The notes under the pieces are model-generated. The model saw nothing but the letters and a program-made list of their open reading frames with translations, did no database searches and was not told the origin of the DNA. A DNA stretch of 64,000 bases from UBA6627 sp965248675 (lineage in GTDB: Bacteria > Chloroflexota > Dehalococcoidia > UBA2979). Shown one piece after another: positions 44,174 to 52,093 of this stretch (its first letter is position 1; each line of letters begins with the position of its first letter). The translations under genes and the position numbers were made by a program. Where the stretch lies: the NCBI GenBank assembly GCA_965248675.1, contig CBDFJZ010000008.1, forward strand, positions 1,488,001-1,552,000, read 5' to 3'.

Positions 44174-45454
44174 CTAGGTCCCCAGGTCCCAGGAGTTGAG
44201 GTAGCGCTCTTGTTCCTCGGTCAGCGTGTCGATCGCGATCCCCATCGCCTCCAGCTTCAGCAGCGCGACGTTGTCGTCGATCTCGCGTGGCACGTCGTGG
44301 ACGTCCGGCTCGAGCGCCTGGTGCTGCTGCGACACGTACTCCAGGCTCAGCGCCTGGTTGGCGAAGGACATGTCCATCACGGACGCCGGGTGGCCCTCGG
44401 CGGCGCCGAGGTTCACCAGCCGGCCCTCGGCCAAGACGACCAGGCGGCGCCCGTCGAGCAGGGTGTACTCCTCGACGAACTCGCGCAGCTCCTGCCTCGC
44501 CTCGGTCATGCCGTTTAGCGCCGGCAGGTTGATCTCGGAGTCGAAGTGACCGGAGTTGGCGAGGATCGCGCCGGACTTCATGCGCTCGAACGCGATCGTG
44601 TCCAGTACGTTCACGTCGCCGGTCACCGTCACGAAGATGTCGCCCTCGAGGGCGGCTTCGGCCATCGGCATCACCCGGTAGCCGTCCATCACCGCTTCCA
44701 GCGCGCGCAGCGGTTCGACCTCGGTGACGATCACCCGCGCCCCCATGCCGGATCCGCGCATCGCGAGCCCCTTGCCGCACCAGCCGTAACCGGCGATGAC
44801 CAGCGTCTTCCCCGCGAGCAGCACGTTCGTCGCGCGGATGATCCCGTCCAGCGTGGACTGGCCGGTGCCGTAACGGTTGTCGAAGAAGTGCTTCGTGTCC
44901 GCGTCGTTGACGGCCACGATCGGGTAGCGCAGCTTGCCCTCGCCGGCGAGGGCGCGGAGGCGGATCACACCGGTCGTGGTCTCCTCGGTGCCGCCGACCA
45001 CGTGCTCCAGTCGCGCGCTCTCCGTCGTGTGCAGCAGCGCGACGAGGTCGGCGCCGTCGTCCATCGTCAGCTGCGGGTTGAACTCCAGCACCTGGCGCAG
45101 GTGCTTGTGGTAGGTGTCGTTGTCCTCACCCTTGATCGCGTAGGTGGGGATGCCGTATTCGACGGTCAGCGCCGCCGCGACGTCGTCCTGCGTCGAGAGC
45201 GGGTTCGAGGCGGCCAGGCGCACGTCGCCGCCCGCGTCCTGGAGCGCGATCATCAGGTTCGCCGTCTCCGTGGTGACGTGGAGGCAGCCTGCCACACGGA
45301 CGCCCTCGAGCGGACGCTCGCGCTTGAACCGCTCGCGGATCTGTCGAATCACTGGCATTTCTCGCGCGGCCCACTCGATCCGCTGCACGCCGTGCCGCGC
45401 GAGCCCGGCGTTGGCGATATCGCCGTCGACATCCGGTGGGGTACTGGTCGTCAT
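44174..45454 (-). CDS. ahcY: Adenosylhomocysteinase
   Basis: 426 aa; hydrolyses S-adenosylhomocysteine to homocysteine and adenosine, relieving inhibition of methyltransferases. LHVTTETANLMIALQDAGGD, NDADTKHFFDNRYGTGQSTL, NAD loop VIAGYGWCGKGLAMRGSGMG, ANSGHFDSEI; ends with the family-specific LTEEQERYLNSWDLGT. No 40-residue insertion, so the short form. Confidence 0.96.
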   Translation of the reverse strand: MTTSTPPDVDGDIANAGLARHGVQRIEWAAREMPVIRQIRERFKRERPLEGVRVAGCLHVTTETANLMIALQDAGGDVRLAASNPLSTQDDVAAALTVEYGIPTYAIKGEDNDTYHKHLRQVLEFNPQLTMDDGADLVALLHTTESARLEHVVGGTEETTTGVIRLRALAGEGKLRYPIVAVNDADTKHFFDNRYGTGQSTLDGIIRATNVLLAGKTLVIAGYGWCGKGLAMRGSGMGARVIVTEVEPLRALEAVMDGYRVMPMAEAALEGDIFVTVTGDVNVLDTIAFERMKSGAILANSGHFDSEINLPALNGMTEARQELREFVEEYTLLDGRRLVVLAEGRLVNLGAAEGHPASVMDMSFANQALSLEYVSQQHQALEPDVHDVPREIDDNVALLKLEAMGIAIDTLTEEQERYLNSWDLGT

Positions 45455-45488
45455 CGCTGGTTCCTTGCCTTGATTGCGCTGCTGACTG

Positions 45489-46418
45489 CTACCGTCGACC
45501 GGTCAGTCGCGGCACGATTTCGATTCCCGGCGGCCCGAGGGCACGCCCTCGTCGCCGCGCTGCCCGGCGCCGCAGCGCCGGACCGATCCCCAGCAGGTCG
45601 CTGCGCTGCAGTCGCGCCTCGACCACCACGGAGCCAAACGTGTAGCCGAGCCCTCGATACGCGCGGACGGCGGGCGTATTGTCCGGATCGACCGTCAACA
45701 CTACATCCGCGCACCCGCGCGACAGCAGCGCCTCGGTCACTGCGGACGTGGTCCGCGTGGCGAGCCCGCGCCCTCGATACTCGGCCGCCGTGAACACGTT
45801 GCCCACCACCGCGATCGACGCGTTCGGGGCCACGACGTGCGATCCGGCGACCGCGACCAGCCGCTGACGGTCAAACGCCCCGAAATAGACGGCGCGGTCG
45901 ATCGCATCGGCACGGTAGAAGCTTGGCCCGCCTTCCGAGGCGTAAAGCGCGTTGAGGCGGCCCACGTCGCGCCCGCTCAGCCGGCGCACCTCGCCGTCGA
46001 CCGGCTGGAACGCGGCGCGGCTGATTGCCATCCGGCGCATCGGCAGTTCGTCAGAGACCCGGAAGCGTCGCCGCAGTACGCGGATCTGTTGTGGCGTCGC
46101 CGTCGACAGGTATGAGCGTCGCGAACCAGGGTGGATCGACATGATGGCGTCCACCGCGTCCGGCGAACCCAGCACGACGGTCGTCTGCCCCATCCCGCGC
46201 GCGTGCATCACCACGCCGTCGCCCGCCGGCCCCTCCGCCAGGAAGAACTCCGACGTCTCGAGCAGCTCGCGCTCGAGGTGACCGAGGGCGTACGCGGCCA
46301 GCGGCCGGTCCTCGGAGAGCGTGGCTTCCAGGACCCGCACGTCGTGGACCGATCGGACGTGATACTCCTCGGGCGCGGCGCCTCCGCCCGTGCGTCGCCG
46401 TTCGAGCGTGTCGGTCAT
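45489..46418 (-). CDS. GNAT family N-acetyltransferase
   Basis: 309 aa. The C-terminal 120 residues form the acetyltransferase fold: acetyl-CoA loop VFTAAEYRGRGLATRTTSAV, then VVLTVDPDNTPAVRAYRGLG. The N-terminal half (AAYALGHLERELLETSEFFL) resembles the DUF4081-type domain found in front of some GNATs. An Arg-rich tail (RRRAARRRGRALG) ends the protein. Located inside the mtnP-ahcY-metK run; its substrate is unknown. Confidence 0.85.
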   Translation of the reverse strand: MTDTLERRRTGGGAAPEEYHVRSVHDVRVLEATLSEDRPLAAYALGHLERELLETSEFFLAEGPAGDGVVMHARGMGQTTVVLGSPDAVDAIMSIHPGSRRSYLSTATPQQIRVLRRRFRVSDELPMRRMAISRAAFQPVDGEVRRLSGRDVGRLNALYASEGGPSFYRADAIDRAVYFGAFDRQRLVAVAGSHVVAPNASIAVVGNVFTAAEYRGRGLATRTTSAVTEALLSRGCADVVLTVDPDNTPAVRAYRGLGYTFGSVVVEARLQRSDLLGIGPALRRRAARRRGRALGPPGIEIVPRLTGRR

Positions 46419-46440
46419 GCGGCACCGCAGGAATGCGTGT

Positions 46441-47355
46441 TCAAGCTGGACCCCAATAGCGCTCGGTCAGCAGCCCGAGGCGGCGTCGGGTCTCGACCGG
46501 CACCAGCTCCTTCGGCGTGATCAACGCACCGCCCAGCCCGTCGCGACACTCGCACTCGGGCAGCGACCGGTCGAGCGACGCGATCGCGTGGCTGACTGCC
46601 TGCTTCGCGTGCTCCGCGTTCGCGCGCAGGTTCTCGAGGATCAGCTCGGAGCTGACGTCCGCCTCGGTTTCGTGCCAGACGTCGTAGTCGGTGATCAGGC
46701 AGAGCGAGGCGTAGCAAAGCTCCGCCTCGCGAGCGAGCTTTGCCTCTGGCAACGCCGTCATGCCAATGATCGAGGCGCCCCAGGATCGATAGAGCGCTGA
46801 TTCCGCGCGCGTGGAGAACGCGGGGCCCTCCATCACAACCAGCGTCCCGCCTCGATGGGCGGCGACGCCGGCCGCTTCGGCGCCAGCGGCGAGCGCCTCG
46901 CAGAGCGTTGGGTCGAACGGATCGGCGAACCCGATGTGAGCGACGATCCCCTCGCCGAAGAAGCTGGAGCGCCGGCCGCGGGTGCGGTCGATCAACTGAT
47001 CCGGCACCACCGCGTGACGCGGCGCCAGCTCCTCGCGGAGCGATCCCACCGCGGACACGGTCATCACCTGCTGCGCGCCGAGCGCCTTGAGCGCGTGGAT
47101 GTTCGCATGCGCCGGCAGCTCCGACGGCAGGATCCGGTGACCCTCGTCGTGCCTCGAGATGAACGCAACGCGACGGCCGTGCAGCGTCCCGATCGTGATC
47201 GCCGAGCTGGGCGCGCCGAACGGCGTCTCCATGCGAACGCGGGAGACATCGGAAAGCCCGCTCAGCGCGTAGAAGCCGGTCCCGCCGATCACCCCGATCT
47301 CGGCCTGGGCGAGGGTGCTCGGGGACGCGGCCGGCTGGTCGGCGGTGGCTACCAA
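46441..47355 (-). CDS. mtnP: S-methyl-5'-thioadenosine phosphorylase (or MTI/purine-nucleoside phosphorylase of the same family)
   Basis: 304 aa; splits methylthioadenosine to adenine and methylthioribose-1-P. IGVIGGTGFYALSGL, FISRHDEGHRILPSELPAHA, TVSAVGSLREELAP, EGPAFSTRAESALYRSWGAS, IIGMTALPEAKLAREAELCY, ITDYDVWHE are family motifs. The start is probably TTG 47355 after GGAGCAG; longer starts add non-conserved residues. Adenine made here could feed apt, 1.2 kb upstream on the same strand. Confidence 0.9.
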   Translation of the reverse strand: MVATADQPAASPSTLAQAEIGVIGGTGFYALSGLSDVSRVRMETPFGAPSSAITIGTLHGRRVAFISRHDEGHRILPSELPAHANIHALKALGAQQVMTVSAVGSLREELAPRHAVVPDQLIDRTRGRRSSFFGEGIVAHIGFADPFDPTLCEALAAGAEAAGVAAHRGGTLVVMEGPAFSTRAESALYRSWGASIIGMTALPEAKLAREAELCYASLCLITDYDVWHETEADVSSELILENLRANAEHAKQAVSHAIASLDRSLPECECRDGLGGALITPKELVPVETRRRLGLLTERYWGPA

Positions 47356-47604
47356 ACGATCTGCTCCACTGCGTGCGCGGCGCGACCCCGCGCAACCCAC
47401 CGAGGATACCCGCAGAGCGTCCCCCGACCCGGATTCAGCGGCAATCGGGGCTCGTCAGACGGCGGCTGGTGCGCGCTGTCGATCTTCTGACGATTGCACC
47501 TCCCGCAGAGCATCTGCGGATGCTCGGTGGCATTCCGCTCTCGGACGAGGCTCGTCGTTACCATCGAGTATCGGTCGTCTCTCCTTCGCGGCGCGTCGTG
47601 TCGC
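47356..47604 (-). other. Interval upstream of mtnP with an HNH-like remnant
   Basis: On the minus strand one frame reads ATEHPQMLCGRCNRQKID, resembling the last part of an HNH endonuclease (LCxxCNxxK), with no N-terminal half. Probably a decayed fragment or chance. I see no riboswitch fold for SAM or SAH here. Confidence 0.3.
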
Positions 47605-48007
47605 TCAGCCCTCCTCGAGCTCGTCCGCCAAATGAGCACGGCGTTCGCGAAGCCCGAACACGAGGCCGGCTCCAAACGCTCCGTAGGCGGAGAGGAACAC
47701 GAGCATCACCTGCCAGAGATGCGCGTAAGCATCGAACGTCAATACGAACAGCACAACGCTTGCTGAGCCCGCAAGCTGTATCCAAATCGACCAACCCGCC
47801 GGAGCTGCATACACACCGGCCACCGCAGCGATCGCCAGTCCGTACACGAGCCGAACCAGGAGCGGCGCGCTGAGGCCGGCGGCGCCGAAGACGAACGCCG
47901 GTCCGACTGACTAAGGCGAGCAAGATCGCCAGGCTCACGGCCCAGTATCGACGGTTCGTCTCGCCGATGACGAAGAAAATGACCAGGCTGCGCACGGTCC
48001 GCCACAT
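47605..48007 (-). pseudogene. Small multi-pass membrane protein, frameshifted by a 4-bp duplication
   Basis: From ATG 48007 the protein reads MWRTVRSLVIFFVIGETNRR and YWAVSLAILLALV, then the frame breaks at AGTCAGTC (minus strand, 47905-47912). Removing one AGTC copy restores LALVGPAFVFGAAG continuing to VYGLAIAAVAGVYAAPAGWS and the end ERRAHLADELEEG, about 130 aa with four hydrophobic helices. Family not recognised. It lies between apt and mtnP. Confidence 0.75.
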
Positions 48008-48109
48008 CGGGACCCCGAGACGATTATCGACACGTTGCGACCATCTCTGGCGGTGATTCTCGGGACTGGCGGCGGGTATCATCACCCTCCAGCGGACGCA
48101 CGCAACGAG

Positions 48110-48673
48110 ATGGGAACGACGGTGACCCTCGAGCGCATCAGCCCGGATGGCGTGCACGAGGCGCGGGGGTACACCCACGTCGTGAAGTTCGGCTAGGGAC
48201 GCCTCGCCTTCATCTCCGGCCAGGTCGGCGTCACCCCCGACGGCGAGGTGGTGGGCGACGATCTCGAGGCGCAGACGCGCCAGGCGTTCGCCAACCTCGG
48301 CGCGGCGCTCGATGCGCTCGGCGCGACGCCCTCGGACGTCGCGAAGATCACGACGTTCGTCGTCAACTGGTCGCCCGATCTCCGCCCGGCGCTCACCGCG
48401 GGTCGCGTCGAGTTCTTCGGCGACGAGCCACCCGCGAGCACGTTGGTCGGCGTCCAGGCGCTCGCCACCCCGGCACTGCTCGTCGAGGTGGAGGCGACGG
48501 TCGTCCTGCCGGATCCGCTAGTACTGCAGCAGCGCTTCGATCGGATGCGGCGCCAGCGGCCCGCGGCCGCCGAGTTCCGTCAACTCGATCACGAATGCGA
48601 GCCCGGCCACCGTCCCACCGAGCTCCTGAACGAGGCGCACCGTCGCGGCCGCGGTGCCGCCCGTCGCCAATAG
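48110..48673 (+). pseudogene. RidA-family protein with internal TAG and lost normal stop
   Basis: RidA proteins hydrolyse reactive enamine/imine intermediates. ATG 48110: ISPDGVHEARGYTHVVKFG, then TAG (48194-48196), then GRLAFISGQVGVTPDGEVVG, LGAALDALGATPSDVAKITT, FVVNW, STLVGVQALATPALLVEVEA, the rest of a RidA domain in the same frame. The conserved catalytic-site Arg seen in active RidA (in a TR or CR context near the C-terminus) is not obvious: this copy has QALATPALLVEVEA. After VVLPDP no stop occurs in frame until 48673, running antisense into apt; a TAG one frame over at 48519-48521 is probably the ancestral stop. Confidence 0.8.
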
Positions 48674-49042
48674 ATCGTCGATCACAACCACCCGGTGCCC
48701 GGCGACCGACGGATCGCGATGCAGCTCGAGCGAATCCTGGCCGTACTCCAGCTCGTAGAAGACCGAGGCGCGGTCCGCGGGCAGCTTGCCTGGCTTCCGC
48801 ACGGGGACGAACGGGAGATCGAGGCGTTCCGCCACGGGAACACCGAACAGAAAGCCGCGCGCCTCGATCCCCGCGATCAGGGTCGCCTCCCAGCCGCGCG
48901 CGGTCTCGGCGAGTCGATCGTTCGCTTCTCGGAGCGCGGCAGGGTCGTGGAGCAGCGGGGTGATATCACGAAACATGATCCCCGGCTGCGGAAAGTCGGG
49001 GATCGTGCGAATGAACGCATCGAGGTCGGCTGCGCTGGTCAT
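48518..49042 (-). CDS. apt: Adenine phosphoribosyltransferase
   Basis: 174 aa; adenine + PRPP to AMP. IRTIPDFPQPGIMFRDITPL, LIAGIEARGFLFGVPVAERL, VPVRKPGKLPADRASVFYEL, PRPP loop VVVIDDLLATGGTAAAT. The length is typical. Salvages adenine such as that released by the mtnP product. Its stop (48518-48520) lies in a CTAG palindrome abutting the ridA remnant. Confidence 0.97.
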   Translation of the reverse strand: MTSAADLDAFIRTIPDFPQPGIMFRDITPLLHDPAALREANDRLAETARGWEATLIAGIEARGFLFGVPVAERLDLPFVPVRKPGKLPADRASVFYELEYGQDSLELHRDPSVAGHRVVVIDDLLATGGTAAATVRLVQELGGTVAGLAFVIELTELGGRGPLAPHPIEALLQY

Positions 49043-49136
49043 CCGACGGCATCGTTGTCGTCCCGCGCCCGACGGTCAACCCGATCGTGCCGCCGAATCG
49101 TTGACCACGCTCGGCACCGCCTCCTAGCATCGCTGA

Positions 49137-49946
49137 GTGAACCCCGTCAGATCCTTCCCGCACTCGACCGGCGATCCCTTCGCGGCGGTCGCGCCGTTTT
49201 ACGATCTCGATCTCGAGGGCTACGACGAGGACGTTGCGTTCTACCGCCTGCTCGCGGAACAAGCGTCCGACGGGGGCGTGCTCGAACTCGGCTGCGGCAC
49301 GGGCCGCGTCGCCCGGGCGCTCGCTGGCGACGGCTACGAGGTCGTCGGCGTCGACATCAGCGAGCCGATGCTGGAGATCGCGCGAGCGTCCGCCGGGGCG
49401 GCAGCGCCAACCTGGCTGCAGGCCGACCTCCGCACGCTTGACCTCGAGCGCGAGTTTCCGCTGGTGCTTGTCCCGCTCGGTGGCCTCCAGCACATGGCGG
49501 AGTTGAACGACCTCGTCGCCGCGCTCGCCTCGATCCGCCGCCATCTGGCGCCCGAGGGGCTCGCCGCGGTCGACGTCGAAGCCCCCCTGCCCGATGACTT
49601 CACGCCCGGGCCTCAGCCGCTGATCGAGCACTGGACGCGCGAGTGGCGACCGCGGGACGGCGCGTCTCCGCTAATCGTCTCCAAGCTCGTCAACGTCGAG
49701 GCGCATCCGGCGCTTGGGCGTCGCACGGTGACCTGGCATTTCGACGTCCAGGGCCTGGAGGCGCCGCTCCACCGCGTCACTACGCGGTTCGACCTCCGCA
49801 CGATCACCTACGGCGAGCTGGAGCTCGCTGGCAGGCTCAGCGGCCTCGAGGTCTACGCAGCCTGGGGCGACTACGAGATGACCCCGTTCCGCGATGGCGC
49901 GGAGCGACTGGTGGTGGCGTTCACGCGTTCGGAGGACGGCCCGTGA
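49137..49946 (+). CDS. Class I SAM-dependent methyltransferase
   Basis: 269 aa, start GTG 49137. Motif I VLELGCGTGRVARALAGDGY, VVGVDISEPMLEIARA, and LVLVPLGGLQHMAELNDLVA are the Methyltransf_25-type fold. The C-terminal beta-rich half (HFDVQGLEAPLHRVTTRFDL, ITYGELELAGRLSGLEV) is common in small-molecule methyltransferases. Substrate unknown. Divergent from apt; a 64-bp gap separates it from plsX. Confidence 0.85.
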   Translation: MNPVRSFPHSTGDPFAAVAPFYDLDLEGYDEDVAFYRLLAEQASDGGVLELGCGTGRVARALAGDGYEVVGVDISEPMLEIARASAGAAAPTWLQADLRTLDLEREFPLVLVPLGGLQHMAELNDLVAALASIRRHLAPEGLAAVDVEAPLPDDFTPGPQPLIEHWTREWRPRDGASPLIVSKLVNVEAHPALGRRTVTWHFDVQGLEAPLHRVTTRFDLRTITYGELELAGRLSGLEVYAAWGDYEMTPFRDGAERLVVAFTRSEDGP

Positions 49947-50010
49947 GTATCATCGCGCCCGCCGATGGAGCAAGCATTGATCAGGTGATTGACACGATCG
50001 GGGTCACCCG

Positions 50011-51069
50011 GTGAGCGTCATCGCGCTCGATGGGATGGGGGGCGACCTCGGCGCCGAGGCGACCGTCGCCGCGGCGATCGCTGCCGCTTCGGACGGTCAG
50101 GAGGTGCTGCTCGTCGGCGACGAGGCGGTGCTCGGTCGCGAGATCGCTCGTCACGGCGCGGCGCCCTCGACGCTGAGCATCGTGCACGCAGCGGACTCGA
50201 TCGGCATGGGCGAACAGGTCGCGCGCGAGGTACGGCGCCGCCGCGAATCGTCGATCTGGGTCGGCATGGAGCTGCTCAAGAGCGGCGAAGCCCAGGCGTT
50301 CGTGTCGATGGGCAACACCGGCGCGATGCTGGCCGGAGCGCTGCTGGCGCTCGGCCGCATTCGAGGCGTCGAGCGGCCGGGCCTCGCGATCCTGCTGCCC
50401 ACGCCCGGCGGGCCGTCGTTGCTGATCGATGGCGGCGCGAACGCCGAGGCGCGCCCGAATCACCTGCGGCAGTTCGCGGAGATGGGCTCGGCCTACATGC
50501 GCGCCATGTACGGCTATGACCGCCCGCGCGTCGGTCTGCTCTCGATCGGCGAGGAGGCCTCGAAAGGATCGTCGCTGATCGTCGACGCACACGCGCTGCT
50601 CCGCGTCGAACCGCAGATCAATTTCATCGGGAACATCGAGGGTGGCGACGTCATCGCGGGTGAGTATCAGGTGGTCGTGACCGACGGTTTCACGGGCAAC
50701 AACGCGCTGAAGCTGATCGAGGGCACGGTCCAGATGATGTTCGACGTGATGCGACGTCAGGCGACCGCCTCGATCCGCGGACGCCTCGGCGGAGCGTTGC
50801 TGCTGCCGGCCCTGCGCGAGGTGCGCGATCGGCTGGACTATCGCCGCTACGGCGCGGCGCCACTGCTGGGTGTCAACGGCAAGGTGTTCATCGGTCACGG
50901 CCGCAGCGATGCGGGGGCGATCGCGAACGCGATTCGGTCGGCCGAGGAGGCCGATCGCCACGGCGTGCTCGATCAGGTGCGCGCCGCGATCAGCGCCGAG
51001 GGGCATCCGGTCCCGTCCGACAGTGGTCTCGAGGGGCCGCCAGCCGAGATCGCGCCGGCTGCCGACTGA
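50011..51069 (+). CDS. plsX: Phosphate acyltransferase PlsX
   Basis: 352 aa; converts acyl-ACP to acyl-phosphate, first step of the PlsX/PlsY phospholipid route. IALDGMGGDLGAEATVAAAI, VSMGNTGAMLAGALLALGRI, LIDGGANAEARPNHLRQFAE, NIEGGDVIAGEYQVVVTDGF, GRSDAGAIANAIRSAEE. GTG 50011 start. The usual fabD/fabH/acpP neighbours are absent. Confidence 0.96.
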   Translation: MSVIALDGMGGDLGAEATVAAAIAAASDGQEVLLVGDEAVLGREIARHGAAPSTLSIVHAADSIGMGEQVAREVRRRRESSIWVGMELLKSGEAQAFVSMGNTGAMLAGALLALGRIRGVERPGLAILLPTPGGPSLLIDGGANAEARPNHLRQFAEMGSAYMRAMYGYDRPRVGLLSIGEEASKGSSLIVDAHALLRVEPQINFIGNIEGGDVIAGEYQVVVTDGFTGNNALKLIEGTVQMMFDVMRRQATASIRGRLGGALLLPALREVRDRLDYRRYGAAPLLGVNGKVFIGHGRSDAGAIANAIRSAEEADRHGVLDQVRAAISAEGHPVPSDSGLEGPPAEIAPAAD

Positions 51070-51075
51070 GCCTCG

Positions 51076-51402
51076 CTACTCGAAGCTCGGAACCGGTGAC
51101 TGCGCGCCCGCCTCGGCCGGATCGGAGCCCATTGCGCCAGCCGCCGGCGCGAACCGCCACCAGAGGCGCATCGAGTCTCGCAGCGACTCCACCGGGTCGT
51201 CCGCCCCCTCGAGGCAGGTGCCGAGATGCTCGTCGAGCACGAGCGCGCCGACGGTATCGATGCTCGATCGGACGGCCATGAGTTGGGTGATCATATCCTC
51301 ACAGGAGCGCTGATCCTCGAGCATCTTGCTGATGCCGCGAACCTGACCCTCGATTCGTCGCAATCGGGCGTGGATCTGCTCGCCGGTAGGCTGATCGCTC
51401 AT
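51076..51402 (-). CDS. CsoR-type metal/thiol-sensing repressor
   Basis: 108 aa all-helical DUF156 protein. RLRRIEGQVRGISKMLEDQR is the DNA-binding helix region. The Cu(I) ligand triad of CsoR is present: Cys in DQRSCEDMITQL and His/Cys in VLDEHLGTC (H-x3-C). The persulfide sensor CstR has Cys at the equivalent sites without the His, so copper sensing is favoured. ATG 51402 is preferred; ATGs upstream (51417, 51459) would place operator DNA inside the gene. Divergent from trxA. Confidence 0.88.
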   Translation of the reverse strand: MSDQPTGEQIHARLRRIEGQVRGISKMLEDQRSCEDMITQLMAVRSSIDTVGALVLDEHLGTCLEGADDPVESLRDSMRLWWRFAPAAGAMGSDPAEAGAQSPVPSFE

Positions 51403-51457
51403 CGAAGTCCCCTTCATCCGCGGGAGCGGGGCCGATCGGTCCCGCTGGGGCGGGTTC

Positions 51458-51486
51458 ATTATCCCCTACCGGGTATGGGTTGACAT
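51458..51486 (-). promoter_or_regulatory. Putative csoR promoter
   Basis: On the minus strand: ATGTCA (51481-51486), 17-bp spacer, GATAAT (51458-51463). It overlaps the operator-like sequence at 51461-51476 and shares bases with the trxA promoter. Confidence 0.5.
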
Positions 51487-51508
51487 ACCCCATGGGGGTA
51501 TATAGAAT
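51480..51508 (+). promoter_or_regulatory. trxA promoter
   Basis: TTGACA (51480-51485), 17-bp spacer, TAGAAT (51503-51508). The spacer is almost entirely occupied by the CsoR-like operator. Confidence 0.75.
51485..51501. promoter_or_regulatory. CsoR-type operator palindrome
   Basis: ATACCCCATGGGGGTAT: perfect 7-bp arms ATACCCC/GGGGTAT around ATG, the classic TACCCC-N-GGGGTA form of CsoR operators. Related imperfect copies lie at 51461-51476 (ATCCCCTACCGGGTAT) and 51570-51584 (ATACCCGATGGGGAA), the latter beside the trxA ribosome site. Confidence 0.75.
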
Positions 51509-51593
51509 TTAGACCGGCGGTGCGGGAATGTCAACGAAACTGACCCCAACACAATAACCCGCCGTATGAATACCCGATGGGGAAGGATGGGCG

Positions 51594-51920
51594 ATGGCAC
51601 ACCCGACTGACACGAGCGACAGCACCTTTGATTCGGACGTGATCCAGTCAGATATGCCAGTACTGGTGGACTTCTGGGCGCCGTGGTGTGGTCCGTGTCG
51701 CATGGTCGCGCCGGTCGTGGAGGAGCTCTCCGACGACTACGACGGCAAGGTGAAGTTCGTCAAACTGAATACCGATGAGAACCCGGTCGTGGCCGGCAAG
51801 TACGGGATCCGCTCGATCCCCACGCTGCTGATCTTCAAGGGCGGCGAAGCGGTCGGCCAGGTGATTGGCTTCCGCCCGAAGAGTGACCTGGCGAAGCACC
51901 TCGACGAGGTCGTCGCCTAA
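51594..51920 (+). CDS. trxA: Thioredoxin
   Basis: 108 aa cytoplasmic dithiol reductant. VLVDFWAPWCGPCRMVAPVV contains the WCGPC active site; KYGIRSIPTLLIFKGGEAVG holds the cis-Pro. Ribosome site GGGGAAGG ends 7 bp before ATG 51594. The promoter is overlapped by CsoR-like operators, suggesting induction by copper or thiol stress. The FTR-like gene 1.3 kb away could be its reductase. Confidence 0.96.
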   Translation: MAHPTDTSDSTFDSDVIQSDMPVLVDFWAPWCGPCRMVAPVVEELSDDYDGKVKFVKLNTDENPVVAGKYGIRSIPTLLIFKGGEAVGQVIGFRPKSDLAKHLDEVVA

Positions 51921-51960
51921 CGTCATCGCCGCGTTCCAACCGACCGACCCAATCGAATAG

Positions 51961-51991
51961 AAAGGGGCTGCCCAGCGGGCAGCCCCTTTTG
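51961..51991 (+). terminator. Terminator after trxA
   Basis: AAAGGGGCTGCCC / GGGCAGCCCCTTT stem with AGC loop (51961-51989) running into TTTTGTT. Confidence 0.92.
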
Positions 51992-52093
51992 TTGGGTGCG
52001 CAGACCCGTGCGGGCGGGTCGATGACGCTGGCGGTGCGCCGTCGATGACGGGACGGCTACGCTGGCCGCGTCGATCGGCGGGCCGCCCGCGAA

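Noticed and set aside
47356..47604. SAM or SAH riboswitch ahead of mtnP-ahcY-metK
   Set aside because: No recognisable riboswitch core; only a weak HNH-like protein remnant.
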